From: Chitinophagaceae bacterium
GTDB taxonomy: Bacteria; Bacteroidota; Bacteroidia; Chitinophagales; Chitinophagaceae
Assembly: GCA_017307755.1 (NCBI GenBank)
Contig: JAFKGQ010000009.1
Span: 248,001-312,000, forward strand
Reading direction: 5' to 3'
DNA: 64,000 bases
This document shows positions 51,083-60,400 of the stretch, in pieces. Every line of letters starts with the position of its first letter. Position 1 is the first letter of the stretch. The position numbers were made by a program, and so were the translations under genes. The notes below the pieces were generated by a model. That model was not told where the DNA came from and searched no databases. It saw nothing but the letters and a program-made list of their open reading frames with translations.

Positions 51083-52451
51083 ATAAATAGTCCCTCACAT
51101 CAGCGACTTCTCCCGTGATGGCTGCGACGGCGGCTGTCAGCGGGCTGGCGAGCAGCGTGCGGGCTGCCGGTCCTTGTCTTCCTTCGAAGTTGCGGTTGGA
51201 GGTGGAGATACAATATTTTCCTGCGGGGATCTTATCCTCGTTCATGGCCAGGCAGGCAGAGCAGCCGGGCTGTCTCAGGCGGAAGCCGGCTTCTTCGAAT
51301 ATTTTGTCGAGGCCTTCTTCGATGGCTTGTTTTTCCACTTGTTTGGAGCCCGGTACGATCCAGGCCTCTATGTTTGTTGATTTTCTGCGGCCTTTGACGA
51401 ATTCTGCTACCAGGCGGAGGTCTTCGATACGGGAGTTAGTACAACTGCCGATGAAGACATAATCCACTTTTTTGCCTTTGATGGCAGCTCCGGCTTGCAG
51501 ACCCATGTAGTTAAGTGATTTGGGGTCTGCTTCGGTGGGGATGTGGCCGCTGACGCTGATACCCATACCGGGGTTGGTACCATAGGTGATCATGGGTTCG
51601 ATGGCGGCTGCGTCGATGTGGATCTCTTTATCAAACCGGGCGTCCGGGTCGGTGCTTAGTTGTTGCCATTCGCTGAGTTTTTTATCCCATTCGGCGCCTG
51701 TGGGAGCGAACTGGCGGTCTTTGAGGTAGTCGAAGGTGGTTTGGTCCGGGGCGATCATACCGCCCCGTGCGCCCATTTCGATGCTCATGTTGCAGATGGT
51801 CATTCGTGCTTCCATGGACAGATCCCGGATGGCAGAGCCGGCGAATTCGACGAAGTAACCAGTGGCTCCGCTGGCGGAGATCTTTGCAATGATATAGAGT
51901 ATAATATCCTTGGAGACGACGCCTTTGCCCAGGGCGCCTTCCACATTTATGCGCATCAGCTTTGGCCGGCTTTGCAGCAGGCACTGGGTGGCCATCACCA
52001 TTTCTACTTCACTGGTGCCAATACCGAAGGCGATGGCGCCAAAGGCGCCGTGGGTGGAGGTATGGCTGTCTCCGCACACGATGGTCATACCGGGCTGGGT
52101 GATGCCCAGCTCAGGGCCAATAACGTGTACGATGCCCTGGTAGGGGTGGCCGAGGCCATAGAGTTCCACGCCATGTCTGGAGCAATTGGCGATGAGCTGC
52201 TGCACCTGCAGTCTGGACAGTTCGTCTTTGATAGGAAGGTGTTGATCGGTGGTGGGTACATTATGATCCGCAGTGGCTACTATCTGCCGGGGGCGGAAGA
52301 CGTCCAGTCCTCTTTTCTGAAGTCCCTTAAATGCCTGGGGGCTGGTGACCTCATGAATAAAATGTTTATCGATGTAAAGAACGGAAGGCCCTCCCTCGAT
52401 GGTCTTTACCACATGCTGGTCCCAGATCTTTTCAAATAATGTTTTTGCCAT
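51081..52451 (-). CDS. leuC: 3-isopropylmalate dehydratase, large subunit
   Basis: The 456-residue aconitase-family protein carries the 4Fe-4S cysteines in VFIGSCTNSRIEDLRLVAEF near residue 340 and RQPGCSACLAMNEDKIPAG near 400. TIVCGDSHTSTHGAFGAIAFG near 130 is another family signature. With LeuD it isomerises 2- to 3-isopropylmalate. It follows leuA after 33 bases. Its stop codon lies inside a hairpin of element E. Confidence 0.96.
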   Translation of the reverse strand: MAKTLFEKIWDQHVVKTIEGGPSVLYIDKHFIHEVTSPQAFKGLQKRGLDVFRPRQIVATADHNVPTTDQHLPIKDELSRLQVQQLIANCSRHGVELYGLGHPYQGIVHVIGPELGITQPGMTIVCGDSHTSTHGAFGAIAFGIGTSEVEMVMATQCLLQSRPKLMRINVEGALGKGVVSKDIILYIIAKISASGATGYFVEFAGSAIRDLSMEARMTICNMSIEMGARGGMIAPDQTTFDYLKDRQFAPTGAEWDKKLSEWQQLSTDPDARFDKEIHIDAAAIEPMITYGTNPGMGISVSGHIPTEADPKSLNYMGLQAGAAIKGKKVDYVFIGSCTNSRIEDLRLVAEFVKGRRKSTNIEAWIVPGSKQVEKQAIEEGLDKIFEEAGFRLRQPGCSACLAMNEDKIPAGKYCISTSNRNFEGRQGPAARTLLASPLTAAVAAITGEVADVRDYL

Positions 52452-52484
52452 AGTCGAACAATGGTTAGGCTGATGCGCTAATGA

Positions 52485-53654
52485 TCAGGCGGGCACGACC
52501 GCATTGTTATAGGCCTTTGCCAATTCGTGCAGGTCGGCTTCCATCACTTCTTTTTTTGTGTCAGCCACTTTTAAGAACCTTTCGTATAAAACGTCGATGT
52601 CATTACGTGTAAAGGAATAGCCCAGTTTCTGGAACCGGAAGGCCAGGGCGCTGCGGCCGCTGCGAGCCGTCAACACTATCTTGGAGCCGTCCGCGCCTAC
52701 TTCATCGGGATTGATGATCTCATATGTTGAGGCATCTTTCAGGAATCCGTCCTGGTGGATACCGGAGGAATGAGAGAAGGCGTTGGCGCCTACGATGGCC
52801 TTATTGGGTTGAACGGGCATGCGCATGGTATCGGAAACCAGGCGGCTGATGGGGTTGAGCTTTTCCGCTCTGATGCCTGTATAGAATCCCAGCTGTTTAT
52901 GTTGTTTGATCACCATGACCACTTCTTCCAGGGAGGTGTTACCGGCCCGTTCGCCCAGTCCGTTGATGGTGCACTCTATCTGACGGGCGCCGTTGCGGAT
53001 GCCTGCGATGGAGTTGGCGGTGGCCAGACCGAGGTCGTTGTGACAGTGACAGGATATGACGGCTTTGTCGACATTTTTTACGTTGTTTATCAGGTAGGCG
53101 ATCTTTTCTCCGTATTGGTCAGGGAGGCAGTAGCCTGTGGTGTCGGGAATGTTGACCACGGTGGCGCCGGCGGCGATAACGGCTTCGACTACGCGGGCCA
53201 GGTATTCGTTATCCGTACGGCCTGCGTCCTCTGCGTAGAATTCCACGTCATCCACCAGATTGCGGGCCCATTTTACGGCCTGGACGGCCCGCCCGAGGAT
53301 CTCTTCCCGGGTGGAATTGAACTTGCTTTTTATATGAAAATCGGAAGTGCCAATACCTGTGTGGATACGGGGTCTTTTTGCGTGCCGGAGGGCCTCGGCG
53401 GCCACTTCGATGTCTTTTTGAACGGCCCGGCTGAGGCCACAGACGGTGGCATCCTTTATGATCTTAGCGATCTCTTCGACGGAATGAAAATCGCCGGGGC
53501 TGGAGATGGGAAAGCCTGCCTCGATGATGTCCACGCCAAGGGCTTCCAGCTGTTGAGCCAGTTCGACCTTTTCGGTGGTATTGAGCTTACAACCGGGCAC
53601 CTGTTCTCCGTCGCGGAGGGTGGTATCAAAAATGAAGATCTTTTTGTCGGACAT
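52485..53654 (-). CDS. leuA: 2-isopropylmalate synthase, short form
   Basis: The 389-residue protein has the HMGL-like catalytic barrel: IFDTTLRDGEQVPGCKLN at residue 9, the metal-binding CHCHNDLGLATANSIAGI near 200 and NGLGERAGNTSLEEVVM. SHSSGIHQDGFLKD and a short linker domain follow. The family's usual length is about 500, because a C-terminal LeuA regulatory domain senses leucine. Here that domain is missing and the ORF closes cleanly, so the enzyme may lack leucine feedback. It heads the leu unit; the related citramalate or homocitrate synthase activities are less likely given leuCDB next to it. Confidence 0.9.
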   Translation of the reverse strand: MSDKKIFIFDTTLRDGEQVPGCKLNTTEKVELAQQLEALGVDIIEAGFPISSPGDFHSVEEIAKIIKDATVCGLSRAVQKDIEVAAEALRHAKRPRIHTGIGTSDFHIKSKFNSTREEILGRAVQAVKWARNLVDDVEFYAEDAGRTDNEYLARVVEAVIAAGATVVNIPDTTGYCLPDQYGEKIAYLINNVKNVDKAVISCHCHNDLGLATANSIAGIRNGARQIECTINGLGERAGNTSLEEVVMVIKQHKQLGFYTGIRAEKLNPISRLVSDTMRMPVQPNKAIVGANAFSHSSGIHQDGFLKDASTYEIINPDEVGADGSKIVLTARSGRSALAFRFQKLGYSFTRNDIDVLYERFLKVADTKKEVMEADLHELAKAYNNAVVPA

Positions 53655-53684
53655 AGATTTTTTTAAATGGGTTTGAGAAATGGC

Positions 53685-53724
53685 TAATGTCTGTCCTTTC
53701 GGACAAACGAACCTCTGGTTCGTT
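53685..53724 (-). repeat. Double-hairpin element, copy F, upstream of leuA
   Basis: In the transcript AACGAACC-AGA-GGTTCGTT (53724-53706) is followed by TGTCC-GAAA-GGACA (53705-53692) and GACATTAG. It lies 30 bases before leuA in its leader. No leucine-rich leader ORF was found around it. Confidence 0.7.
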
Positions 53725-53896
53725 TCGGAGATCAGGTGTATCTTTGTGGGCCTGTTCCGGAAAATAACCTTCCATCCGAAATTAGCTTTCTTTATTTTCG
53801 TCTTAAAATCATAATTGGTATGGTTTTACACCGTTTAATAGGAGCTATTTCGCCCAAAACCCGCTGCTGTAAAGGATTTTAAAGTTTTAAATTACG

Positions 53897-55447
53897 ATGC
53901 CCAACCGATCCTCAGACACCCTGTTCCAATTGATAAAATCTCTGGAAAAGTCAGAGAAACGGAACTTTAAGCTCTATATCAAGCGTAATTCGGCCAGTGA
54001 GGACCTGCAGATCATACAACTATTTGATGCTCTTGACAAAATGGAGGAGTATGACGAGGTTCAATTGTTAAAGAAAAGCAAAAGCCTTAAAAAGCAACAG
54101 TTATCGAATGCAAAGGCCCATTTGTACCGGGAGATCCTGACGAGTCTACGGCTTCTCCGGAATGAGGATAACATCGATCTTCAGCTGCATGAGCAGTTGG
54201 ATCATGCCCGTATCCTGTATAACAAGGGGCTGTACCTGCAGAGTCTGCGGGTGCTGGACAAGATAAAGGAGAATGCGAAGGCGCATAACCAGATCACTTT
54301 CCTGCTGCAGGTGCTTTTCTTTGAAAAGACGATCGAGGCGCTGCATATCACCCGTAGCATGCAGGACAGGGCTGACCGGCTGACCTCGGAGGTCGATGAG
54401 GTAAACGACCATCTGCGGCTGGTGAGTACGCTGTCCAATCTTTCGCTGCAGTTATACAGTTGGTATATCCGTAATGGGGTGGCCAGGAATGAGAAGGATG
54501 AGAAGGCGGTGCAGGATTTCTTTGAGCGGAACATGCCTTCTGATCTCAGTGGCTGTACGGGGTTTTATGAGAAACTGTATCAGTACCAGAGTTTTTGCTG
54601 GTATGCCTTTATCAGGCAGGATTTCCTGCTCTATTACCGGTACACTCAAAAATGGGTGGATCTTTTTGAAAAGGAGCCGTTTATGCTGAGTATCGAAACC
54701 TCCCATTATATCAAGGGGATGCACAATCTGCTGGGGGCGCATTTCGATCTGCTGAACTATCCCAGGTTTATCGAGACGCTCAGGCAATTCGAGGAGTTTT
54801 CGGAGTCCGCGATCGTGACGGGCAATGTGAATAATCGCATACAGACCTTTGTATATCTCTATATTTCCAAGCTGAACAAGCACTTCCTGGATGGGACCTT
54901 TACGGAGGGGCTGGAGCTGGTGCCGTATATCGAGGAGAAATTGAAGGAGTATTGGATCTATCTGGATCGTCATCGGATATTGGTGTTCTACTATAAGATC
55001 GCCTGTTTGTATTTTGGCAGCGGGGATTATGAGCGGACGATCGATTATCTGAATAAGATCATCAACTGGAGGGTCGACCTGCGGACGGACCTGCAATGTT
55101 ATTCGCGGCTGCTGCATCTGATCGCCCATTATGAGCTGAAGAATTACGTGCTGCTGGAATACCTGATCAAATCCGTCTACCGATTTATGGCCAAAATGGA
55201 GAATTTGAGTCACGTGGAGGAGGAGATATTCAAGTTTTTGCGGAAGAGCTTTAATCTTTCACCGGACAGGATCAAGCCGGAATTGGCGGGATTGCTGGAG
55301 AAGCTGAAGAAGTATGAGGGGAACAGGTTTGAGACGCGGGCTTTTGTGTACCTGGATATTATATCCTGGCTGGAGAGTAAGATACTGAATGTGCCGGTGC
55401 AGGATGTGATACGTAAGAAGTACCTGGGGGGGCATAGGAGGGGGTAG
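53897..55447 (+). CDS. Large helical protein, unknown (TPR-like)
   Basis: The 516-residue soluble protein is almost entirely helical. Segments such as YNKGLYLQSLRVLDKIKENA and FGSGDYERTIDYLNKIINW read like degenerate tetratricopeptide repeats. The N-terminus MPNRSSDTLFQLIKSLEKSEKR is basic and has no signal peptide. I recognise no catalytic motif. It is divergent from leuA; TATCTTTG at 53739-53746 may be its -7 box, though the -33 box is poor. TPR-like scaffolding is the most that can be inferred. Confidence 0.75.
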   Translation: MPNRSSDTLFQLIKSLEKSEKRNFKLYIKRNSASEDLQIIQLFDALDKMEEYDEVQLLKKSKSLKKQQLSNAKAHLYREILTSLRLLRNEDNIDLQLHEQLDHARILYNKGLYLQSLRVLDKIKENAKAHNQITFLLQVLFFEKTIEALHITRSMQDRADRLTSEVDEVNDHLRLVSTLSNLSLQLYSWYIRNGVARNEKDEKAVQDFFERNMPSDLSGCTGFYEKLYQYQSFCWYAFIRQDFLLYYRYTQKWVDLFEKEPFMLSIETSHYIKGMHNLLGAHFDLLNYPRFIETLRQFEEFSESAIVTGNVNNRIQTFVYLYISKLNKHFLDGTFTEGLELVPYIEEKLKEYWIYLDRHRILVFYYKIACLYFGSGDYERTIDYLNKIINWRVDLRTDLQCYSRLLHLIAHYELKNYVLLEYLIKSVYRFMAKMENLSHVEEEIFKFLRKSFNLSPDRIKPELAGLLEKLKKYEGNRFETRAFVYLDIISWLESKILNVPVQDVIRKKYLGGHRRG

Positions 55448-55454
55448 GAGGGGA

Positions 55455-55485
55455 TTTGGAAGAAAAGAATATTTTTGTAAATTTG
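55455..55485 (+). promoter_or_regulatory. Orphan promoter after TPR-like gene
   Basis: TTTG (55455-55458), exactly 19 bases, then TAAATTTG (55478-55485) are a perfect Bacteroidota promoter. No ORF of note follows for 440 bases; a structured region with a terminator does. Confidence 0.78.
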
Positions 55486-55490
55486 TGAAA

Positions 55491-55626
55491 GAGAGCCGGG
55501 GTGCTTTCCCGACTCTTTACTCTCTGACTTCAGGTTTACCGTAGTAAATGAAGGATCGAGAGTATCAACTTGACTATCACCAGTAACCTGATGATTTCGC
55601 CCAGCTCGATGCTGGGCTTTCTTTTG
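55491..55626 (+). ncRNA. Candidate small RNA of about 135 bases
   Basis: The region lies between a perfect promoter and a terminator. Its 5' end folds as AGAGCCGGG/CCCGACTCT (8 of 9 pairs). TCAGGTTTAC (55530-55539) can pair with GTAACCTGA (55583-55591) with one bulge, or TTTAC-CGTA-GTAAA can form locally. The end is GCCCAGC-TCGAT-GCTGGGC (55599-55617) and TTTCTTTTG. The only ORF is 12 codons. It matches no RNA I know; a trans-acting regulator is likely. I cannot test conservation. Confidence 0.68.
55599..55626 (+). terminator. Terminator of candidate small RNA
   Basis: GCCCAGC and GCTGGGC pair perfectly around TCGAT, followed by TTTCTTTTG. Confidence 0.78.
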
Positions 55627-55929
55627 TGTTCCATTATGAAAACAACGGATGTTTTGTCATCCGAAAAACTTATGTCATACTGACTTTTGATCAGCATGAG
55701 CAGTTTTTTACATCTTCATATAACACATAGCACTAAGATGCGATCTTAAAAAGAGTCAAGCGGGCAGCAAAGGTAGGAAATGGAAAAAGGCGCGGAGGGT
55801 AAAAAACGTGACAGTTGTCGCCTCAATTGCAGAAATGTGATAAAAGCGTATTAAATGGTCGTTAAAAGCAATCTTTGTCTATTGACAGGCCCATGTTAAA
55901 TGAGTAGTTTTAGGGCCTAACTCCTTCCC
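55627..55929. other. Intergenic region before lipoprotein gene
   Basis: A small hairpin CGGATG/CATCCG (about 55646-55662) is visible. A loose promoter match (TTG, 20 bases, TAGTTTTA) ends near 55912, just before the lipoprotein ATG. Nothing else was recognised. Confidence 0.4.
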
Positions 55930-57198
55930 ATGAATAAGATCATGTCAGTTATTCTTGCCCTATGCCTTTTTACGGCCTGTCAGAAGGACCATCTCAACTC
56001 TCAGTCCAGCATCTTTTTTATCAGTATCGATTCATCAGTGGGCTCCCTGACCTCCAAGGCATCGGGAGATACGTTCCTTGTCGGGTTAAAGGAACCCTCG
56101 ACAGTGGGCGCTGTGCCCCTGGTATATCATTTGCCGACGGGGGCTGCCGCCAGCTCAGGGAAAAGGCAGCAGCAGCATTTTTTCCAGATGGATAATGTAT
56201 GGGCGGATACGCTGGACCTGACCCCCAACAAGGTGCATACGCTGACAGTGACGTCGGCAGATGGTACAACAAAGCAGTATGTAATAGCATTCAGGTATAA
56301 GGTGGAAAGGCTAGATCTTCCCAGGATGCAGTCTTATGATCCTATTGTCAATAAGATCTTTTTCGACGGCGATATCATGTATGTAGCGACGAATGTAGGG
56401 ATGTTGGTGTCTGTGGATGACGGGAAAAGGTTTACGCAGCTGGACCCAACTGGGGGAGATATCGGAGCTGGTCCGGCTTTAAGTGATGTATATGCACGGG
56501 GCAAGACCATTTACGCGGGATTTAGAAACGGGCTGGCCATGTCCCAGGATGGCGGGCAGACATTTACTCCGCGTAGATTCGCGGACCTGTACCCCGATCG
56601 TGTTTTTCCCGTCACAGGAATAGCCGTCCAGGGGGATACCATTTATGCTACTACAGTGTCCGGGCTGATGATCTCCCGGGACCGGGGAGTCAGCTTTGAT
56701 ACGACCACCAATGGGCTCCTCTATACCAATTCCAATAATGTTTTTTATTCGTCATTGTGGTGTATTTATGCCAGCGGCAGTACTGTTTATGTCGGAGGGC
56801 AGGCCGGATTTTTTACTTCCAATGACGGCGGGCGATCCTTTATCAGAAGCGGCCTGACCAGCCCGGGCGGGTATACGCTGCGTACCAACAGCATCTACGT
56901 CCGGGATGGAGATATTTATCTGGCTACGATCGATGGATTTTCTGTATTAAGGGACAGGGGACAAACCGTAATGAATTACCAGGGCAGCGGACTGCCGGGA
57001 GCCCAGCAAATCTCGGGAAATGGTAATACCATTAGTATCGCCATGGGGAAGCTGATCGTTTCCTCGGACCTCGGCCAGTCCTATACCACCTATTACAAGG
57101 AGCTGGGGCTGGGGAATATTGTAACTTCAGTGACCATGAAGGGAGATATCATCTATTGCGGGACCCAGGGTTTTATCACTAAAATAACTCCCCGGTAG
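55930..57198 (+). CDS. Lipoprotein with Asp-box (BNR-like) repeats
   Basis: The 422-residue product has a lipoprotein signal with lipobox FTAC at residues 14-17, then QKDHLN. From about residue 130 it shows at least six Asp-box motifs of the form SxDxGxxF (SVDDGKRF, SQDGGQTF, SRDRGVSF, SNDGGRSF, and weaker RDRGQTV and SSDLGQSY). This points to a beta-propeller as in sialidases and photosystem II assembly factors. No sialidase active-site set is evident. It probably sits on the cell surface or periplasmic face and binds protein or glycan. It stands just upstream of rpoC in an unusual position. Confidence 0.82.
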   Translation: MNKIMSVILALCLFTACQKDHLNSQSSIFFISIDSSVGSLTSKASGDTFLVGLKEPSTVGAVPLVYHLPTGAAASSGKRQQQHFFQMDNVWADTLDLTPNKVHTLTVTSADGTTKQYVIAFRYKVERLDLPRMQSYDPIVNKIFFDGDIMYVATNVGMLVSVDDGKRFTQLDPTGGDIGAGPALSDVYARGKTIYAGFRNGLAMSQDGGQTFTPRRFADLYPDRVFPVTGIAVQGDTIYATTVSGLMISRDRGVSFDTTTNGLLYTNSNNVFYSSLWCIYASGSTVYVGGQAGFFTSNDGGRSFIRSGLTSPGGYTLRTNSIYVRDGDIYLATIDGFSVLRDRGQTVMNYQGSGLPGAQQISGNGNTISIAMGKLIVSSDLGQSYTTYYKELGLGNIVTSVTMKGDIIYCGTQGFITKITPR

Positions 57199-57362
57199 GT
57201 CCGTGAACCAATGAGGGAGAAAAGTGTTATAGAATAGTTGAGTCAAATTTTCCATACATTATCAGAATTCTTTATGTGAAATCCCAGGATAAGCGCTTAC
57301 CATGCAGGTAAGCATTTGTCATTATTATCATTTGGGAAAAATGTTATTTTTAAATAAATTCG

Positions 57363-57370
57363 TACCTTTG
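57363..57370 (+). promoter_or_regulatory. Candidate -7 box upstream of rpoC
   Basis: TACCTTTG fits the -7 consensus and lies 91 bases before the rpoC ATG. No TTTG stands 19 bases upstream, so the -33 box is weak or absent. Since rpoC is far from rpoB it needs its own promoter, and this is the best site. Confidence 0.5.
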
Positions 57371-57461
57371 CCCTCCTTAATTTGGGCTTCGTGGCTTTTT
57401 TGTACTACGCTCTACAGTCTAAATTATTGGTTATCAGCACTAAAAAACCGCATATTGCAAT

Positions 57462-60400
57462 ATGGCTATTAAAAAAGAAAATCGTCCCAGAGCCACTTTT
57501 TCAAAAATCACTATCGGACTTGCTTCTCCGGACAGTATCCTGGAAAGGTCTTATGGAGAGGTCCTGAAGCCGGAAACCATCAACTACCGCACGTACAAAC
57601 CTGAAAGGGATGGGTTGTTCTGCGAGCGTATATTTGGTCCTGTAAAGGATTATGAGTGCGCCTGCGGTAAGTATAAGAGGATACGGTATAAAGGGATCGT
57701 CTGCGACCGTTGTGGTGTGGAGGTGACGGAGAAGAAGGTTCGCCGGGAGCGTATGGGGCACATCAAACTGGTGGTGCCTGTGGTTCATATCTGGTACTTC
57801 AAGTCTCTGCCTAACAAGATCGGTTATTTATTGGGCATGAGCTCGAAGAAATTGGAGAGTATCGTTTATTATGAAAGATATGTCGTGATACAGCCTGGTA
57901 TCCGTACGGATAAGGGGCAGAATTACGGCGACCTGCTGACGGAGGAGGAATACCTTGAGATACTGGATACCCTGCCAAAGGACAATCAGTATCTGCCTGA
58001 TGAGGACCCTTCCAAATTCATTGCCAAGATGGGTGCTGAGGCGGTGCATGATCTTCTGGAGAGGATCGAGCTGGACCAGCTGTCCTTCGACCTGCGCAAT
58101 GCGGCGGCCAATGAGACCTCCCAGCAACGTAAGGCGGATGCGTTGAAGCGGCTTAGTGTAGTGGAAGCTTTCCGGGATGCCAATTCTCGTATTACCAATC
58201 GTCCTGAATGGATGGTCATGCAATACATTCCGGTAATTCCGCCTGAATTGCGTCCCCTGGTGCCCCTGGATGGCGGACGTTTTGCGTCTTCCGACCTGAA
58301 CGATCTCTATCGCCGGGTGATCATCCGTAACAACCGTCTGAAGAGGTTGTTGGAGATCAAGGCTCCCGAGGTGATCCTGCGTAATGAGAAGCGTATGTTG
58401 CAGGAGGCTATCGACTCCTTATTTGATAACAGCCGTAAGTCAAACGCGGTAAAAGCCGAAGGCGGCCGGGCCCTGAAGTCTCTGAGTGATGTGCTGAAGG
58501 GGAAACAAGGCCGGTTCCGTCAGAACCTGCTGGGTAAGCGTGTGGATTATTCCGGTCGTAGTGTGATCGTGGTAGGTCCCGAGCTGAAGCTGCATGAGTG
58601 CGGTCTGCCCAAGGACATGGCTGCCGAGCTGTTCAAACCTTTTATCATCCGCAAGTTGATAGAAAGGGGTATCGTAAAGACGGTGAAGAGCGCCAGGAAG
58701 CTGGTGGATAAAAAAGAAGCCATCGTCTGGGATATCCTTGAAAATATATTGAAAGGGCATCCTGTGATGCTGAACCGTGCTCCGACGCTGCACAGACTGT
58801 CCATCCAGGCCTTCCAGCCCAAACTGATAGAAGGTAAGGCCATCCAGCTGCATCCGTTGGTGTGTACGGCTTTCAACGCCGACTTTGACGGTGACCAGAT
58901 GGCGGTGCACGTGCCGTTGAGCAGCGCTGCTGTACTGGAAGCTCAGTTGCTGATGCTGTCTTCGCACAACATCCTCAACCCGCAAAACGGTACGCCCATC
59001 ACGCTGCCTTCCCAGGACATGGTGTTGGGACTGTATTATATAACCAAGGGCAAAAAGTCCACCGCCACTGAAAAGGTGAAGGGTGAGAACAAGGCCTTTT
59101 ACAGCGCCGAAGAGGTGATTATTGCTTATAACGAGCAGCGGGTAGACCTCCATGCCTATATCAAGGTAAAGACACAGGTGCGGAATAACAGCGATCAACT
59201 GGAGAACAAGCTGCTGGAGACTACGGTCGGAAGGGTGCTGTTCAACCAATTTGTGCCTGTTGAGGTAGGGTTTGTAAACGCCCTGCTGACAAAGAAATCC
59301 CTGCGTGAGATCATCGGAAACATCATCAAGTGGACGAATATCCCCAAGACGGTGAAATTCCTGGATGATATCAAGCAGCTTGGTTTCCGTATGGCATTCC
59401 GCGGTGGATTGTCCTTTAACATCAATGACCTGATCATCCCCGATACCAAGGAGCAGCAGCTGGAGAATGCGAAGGGTGAAGTAGATGAGGTATGGGACAA
59501 CTATAACATGGGTCTGATCACGAATAACGAACGTTATAACCAGATAGTAGACATCTGGAGCCGTGTGGATACGCGTATCACGGAATCGCTGATCGTGGAG
59601 CTGGCCAATGACAAGCAGGGTTTCAACTCTGTGTACATGATGCTGGATTCCGGCGCCCGTGGCAGCAAGCAGCAGATCAAGCAGCTGGCTGGTATCAGGG
59701 GTCTGATGGCCAAGCCGAGAAAGTCCGGCAGCACAGGCTCCGAGATCATCGAGAATCCCATTCTTTCCAACTTTAAGGGCGGATTGAACGTATTGGATTA
59801 CTTTATCTCTACCCACGGTGCCCGTAAGGGTCTTGCGGATACGGCGTTGAAAACGGCCGATGCCGGGTACTTAACCCGTCGTCTGGTGGACGTGGCGCAG
59901 GATGTGGTGATCACGGAAGAGGATTGCGGCACGCTGCGTGGCATCGCTACTTCTGCGCTCAAAGACAATGAGGATGTGGTAGAGCCATTATATGACAGGA
60001 TCCTGGGACGTACCTCATTGCATGATGTGTACGATCCTGCCACGGATAAGCTGATCGTAGCCGCGGGTGAGCAGATCACTGAAGAGATCGGCAAGGCTAT
60101 CGAGGATGCCGGTATCGAAATAGTGGAAATCCGTTCGGTGCTGACCTGCGAAAGCAAGAGGGGTGTTTGTGTGAAATGTTATGGTAAGAACCTGGCGACC
60201 GGGTATACCGCGCAAAAGGGCGATGCGGTGGGTATCATTGCCGCCCAGAGTATCGGTGAGCCTGGTACACAGCTGACACTCCGTACCTTCCACGTGGGTG
60301 GTGTGGCCGGTAGTGCATCGGTGGAATCAACGATGTTGGCCAAGTTTGAAGGCACTGTCCAATTCGATGGTCTGAGAACTGTCGTAGCTGAAAATAATGA

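Noticed and set aside
6310..53654. The rpoB-rpoC interval as one mobile genomic island
   Set aside because: No integrase, tRNA site, transposase or flanking repeats were seen, and most genes are core biosynthetic ones with similar composition.
53655..53896. Leucine leader peptide before leuA
   Set aside because: All frames were read; only a 6-codon MILRRK frame was found, with no run of Leu codons.
58440..59816. 458-codon frame antisense to rpoC
   Set aside because: It lies wholly within rpoC, and the plus-strand product is strongly conserved.
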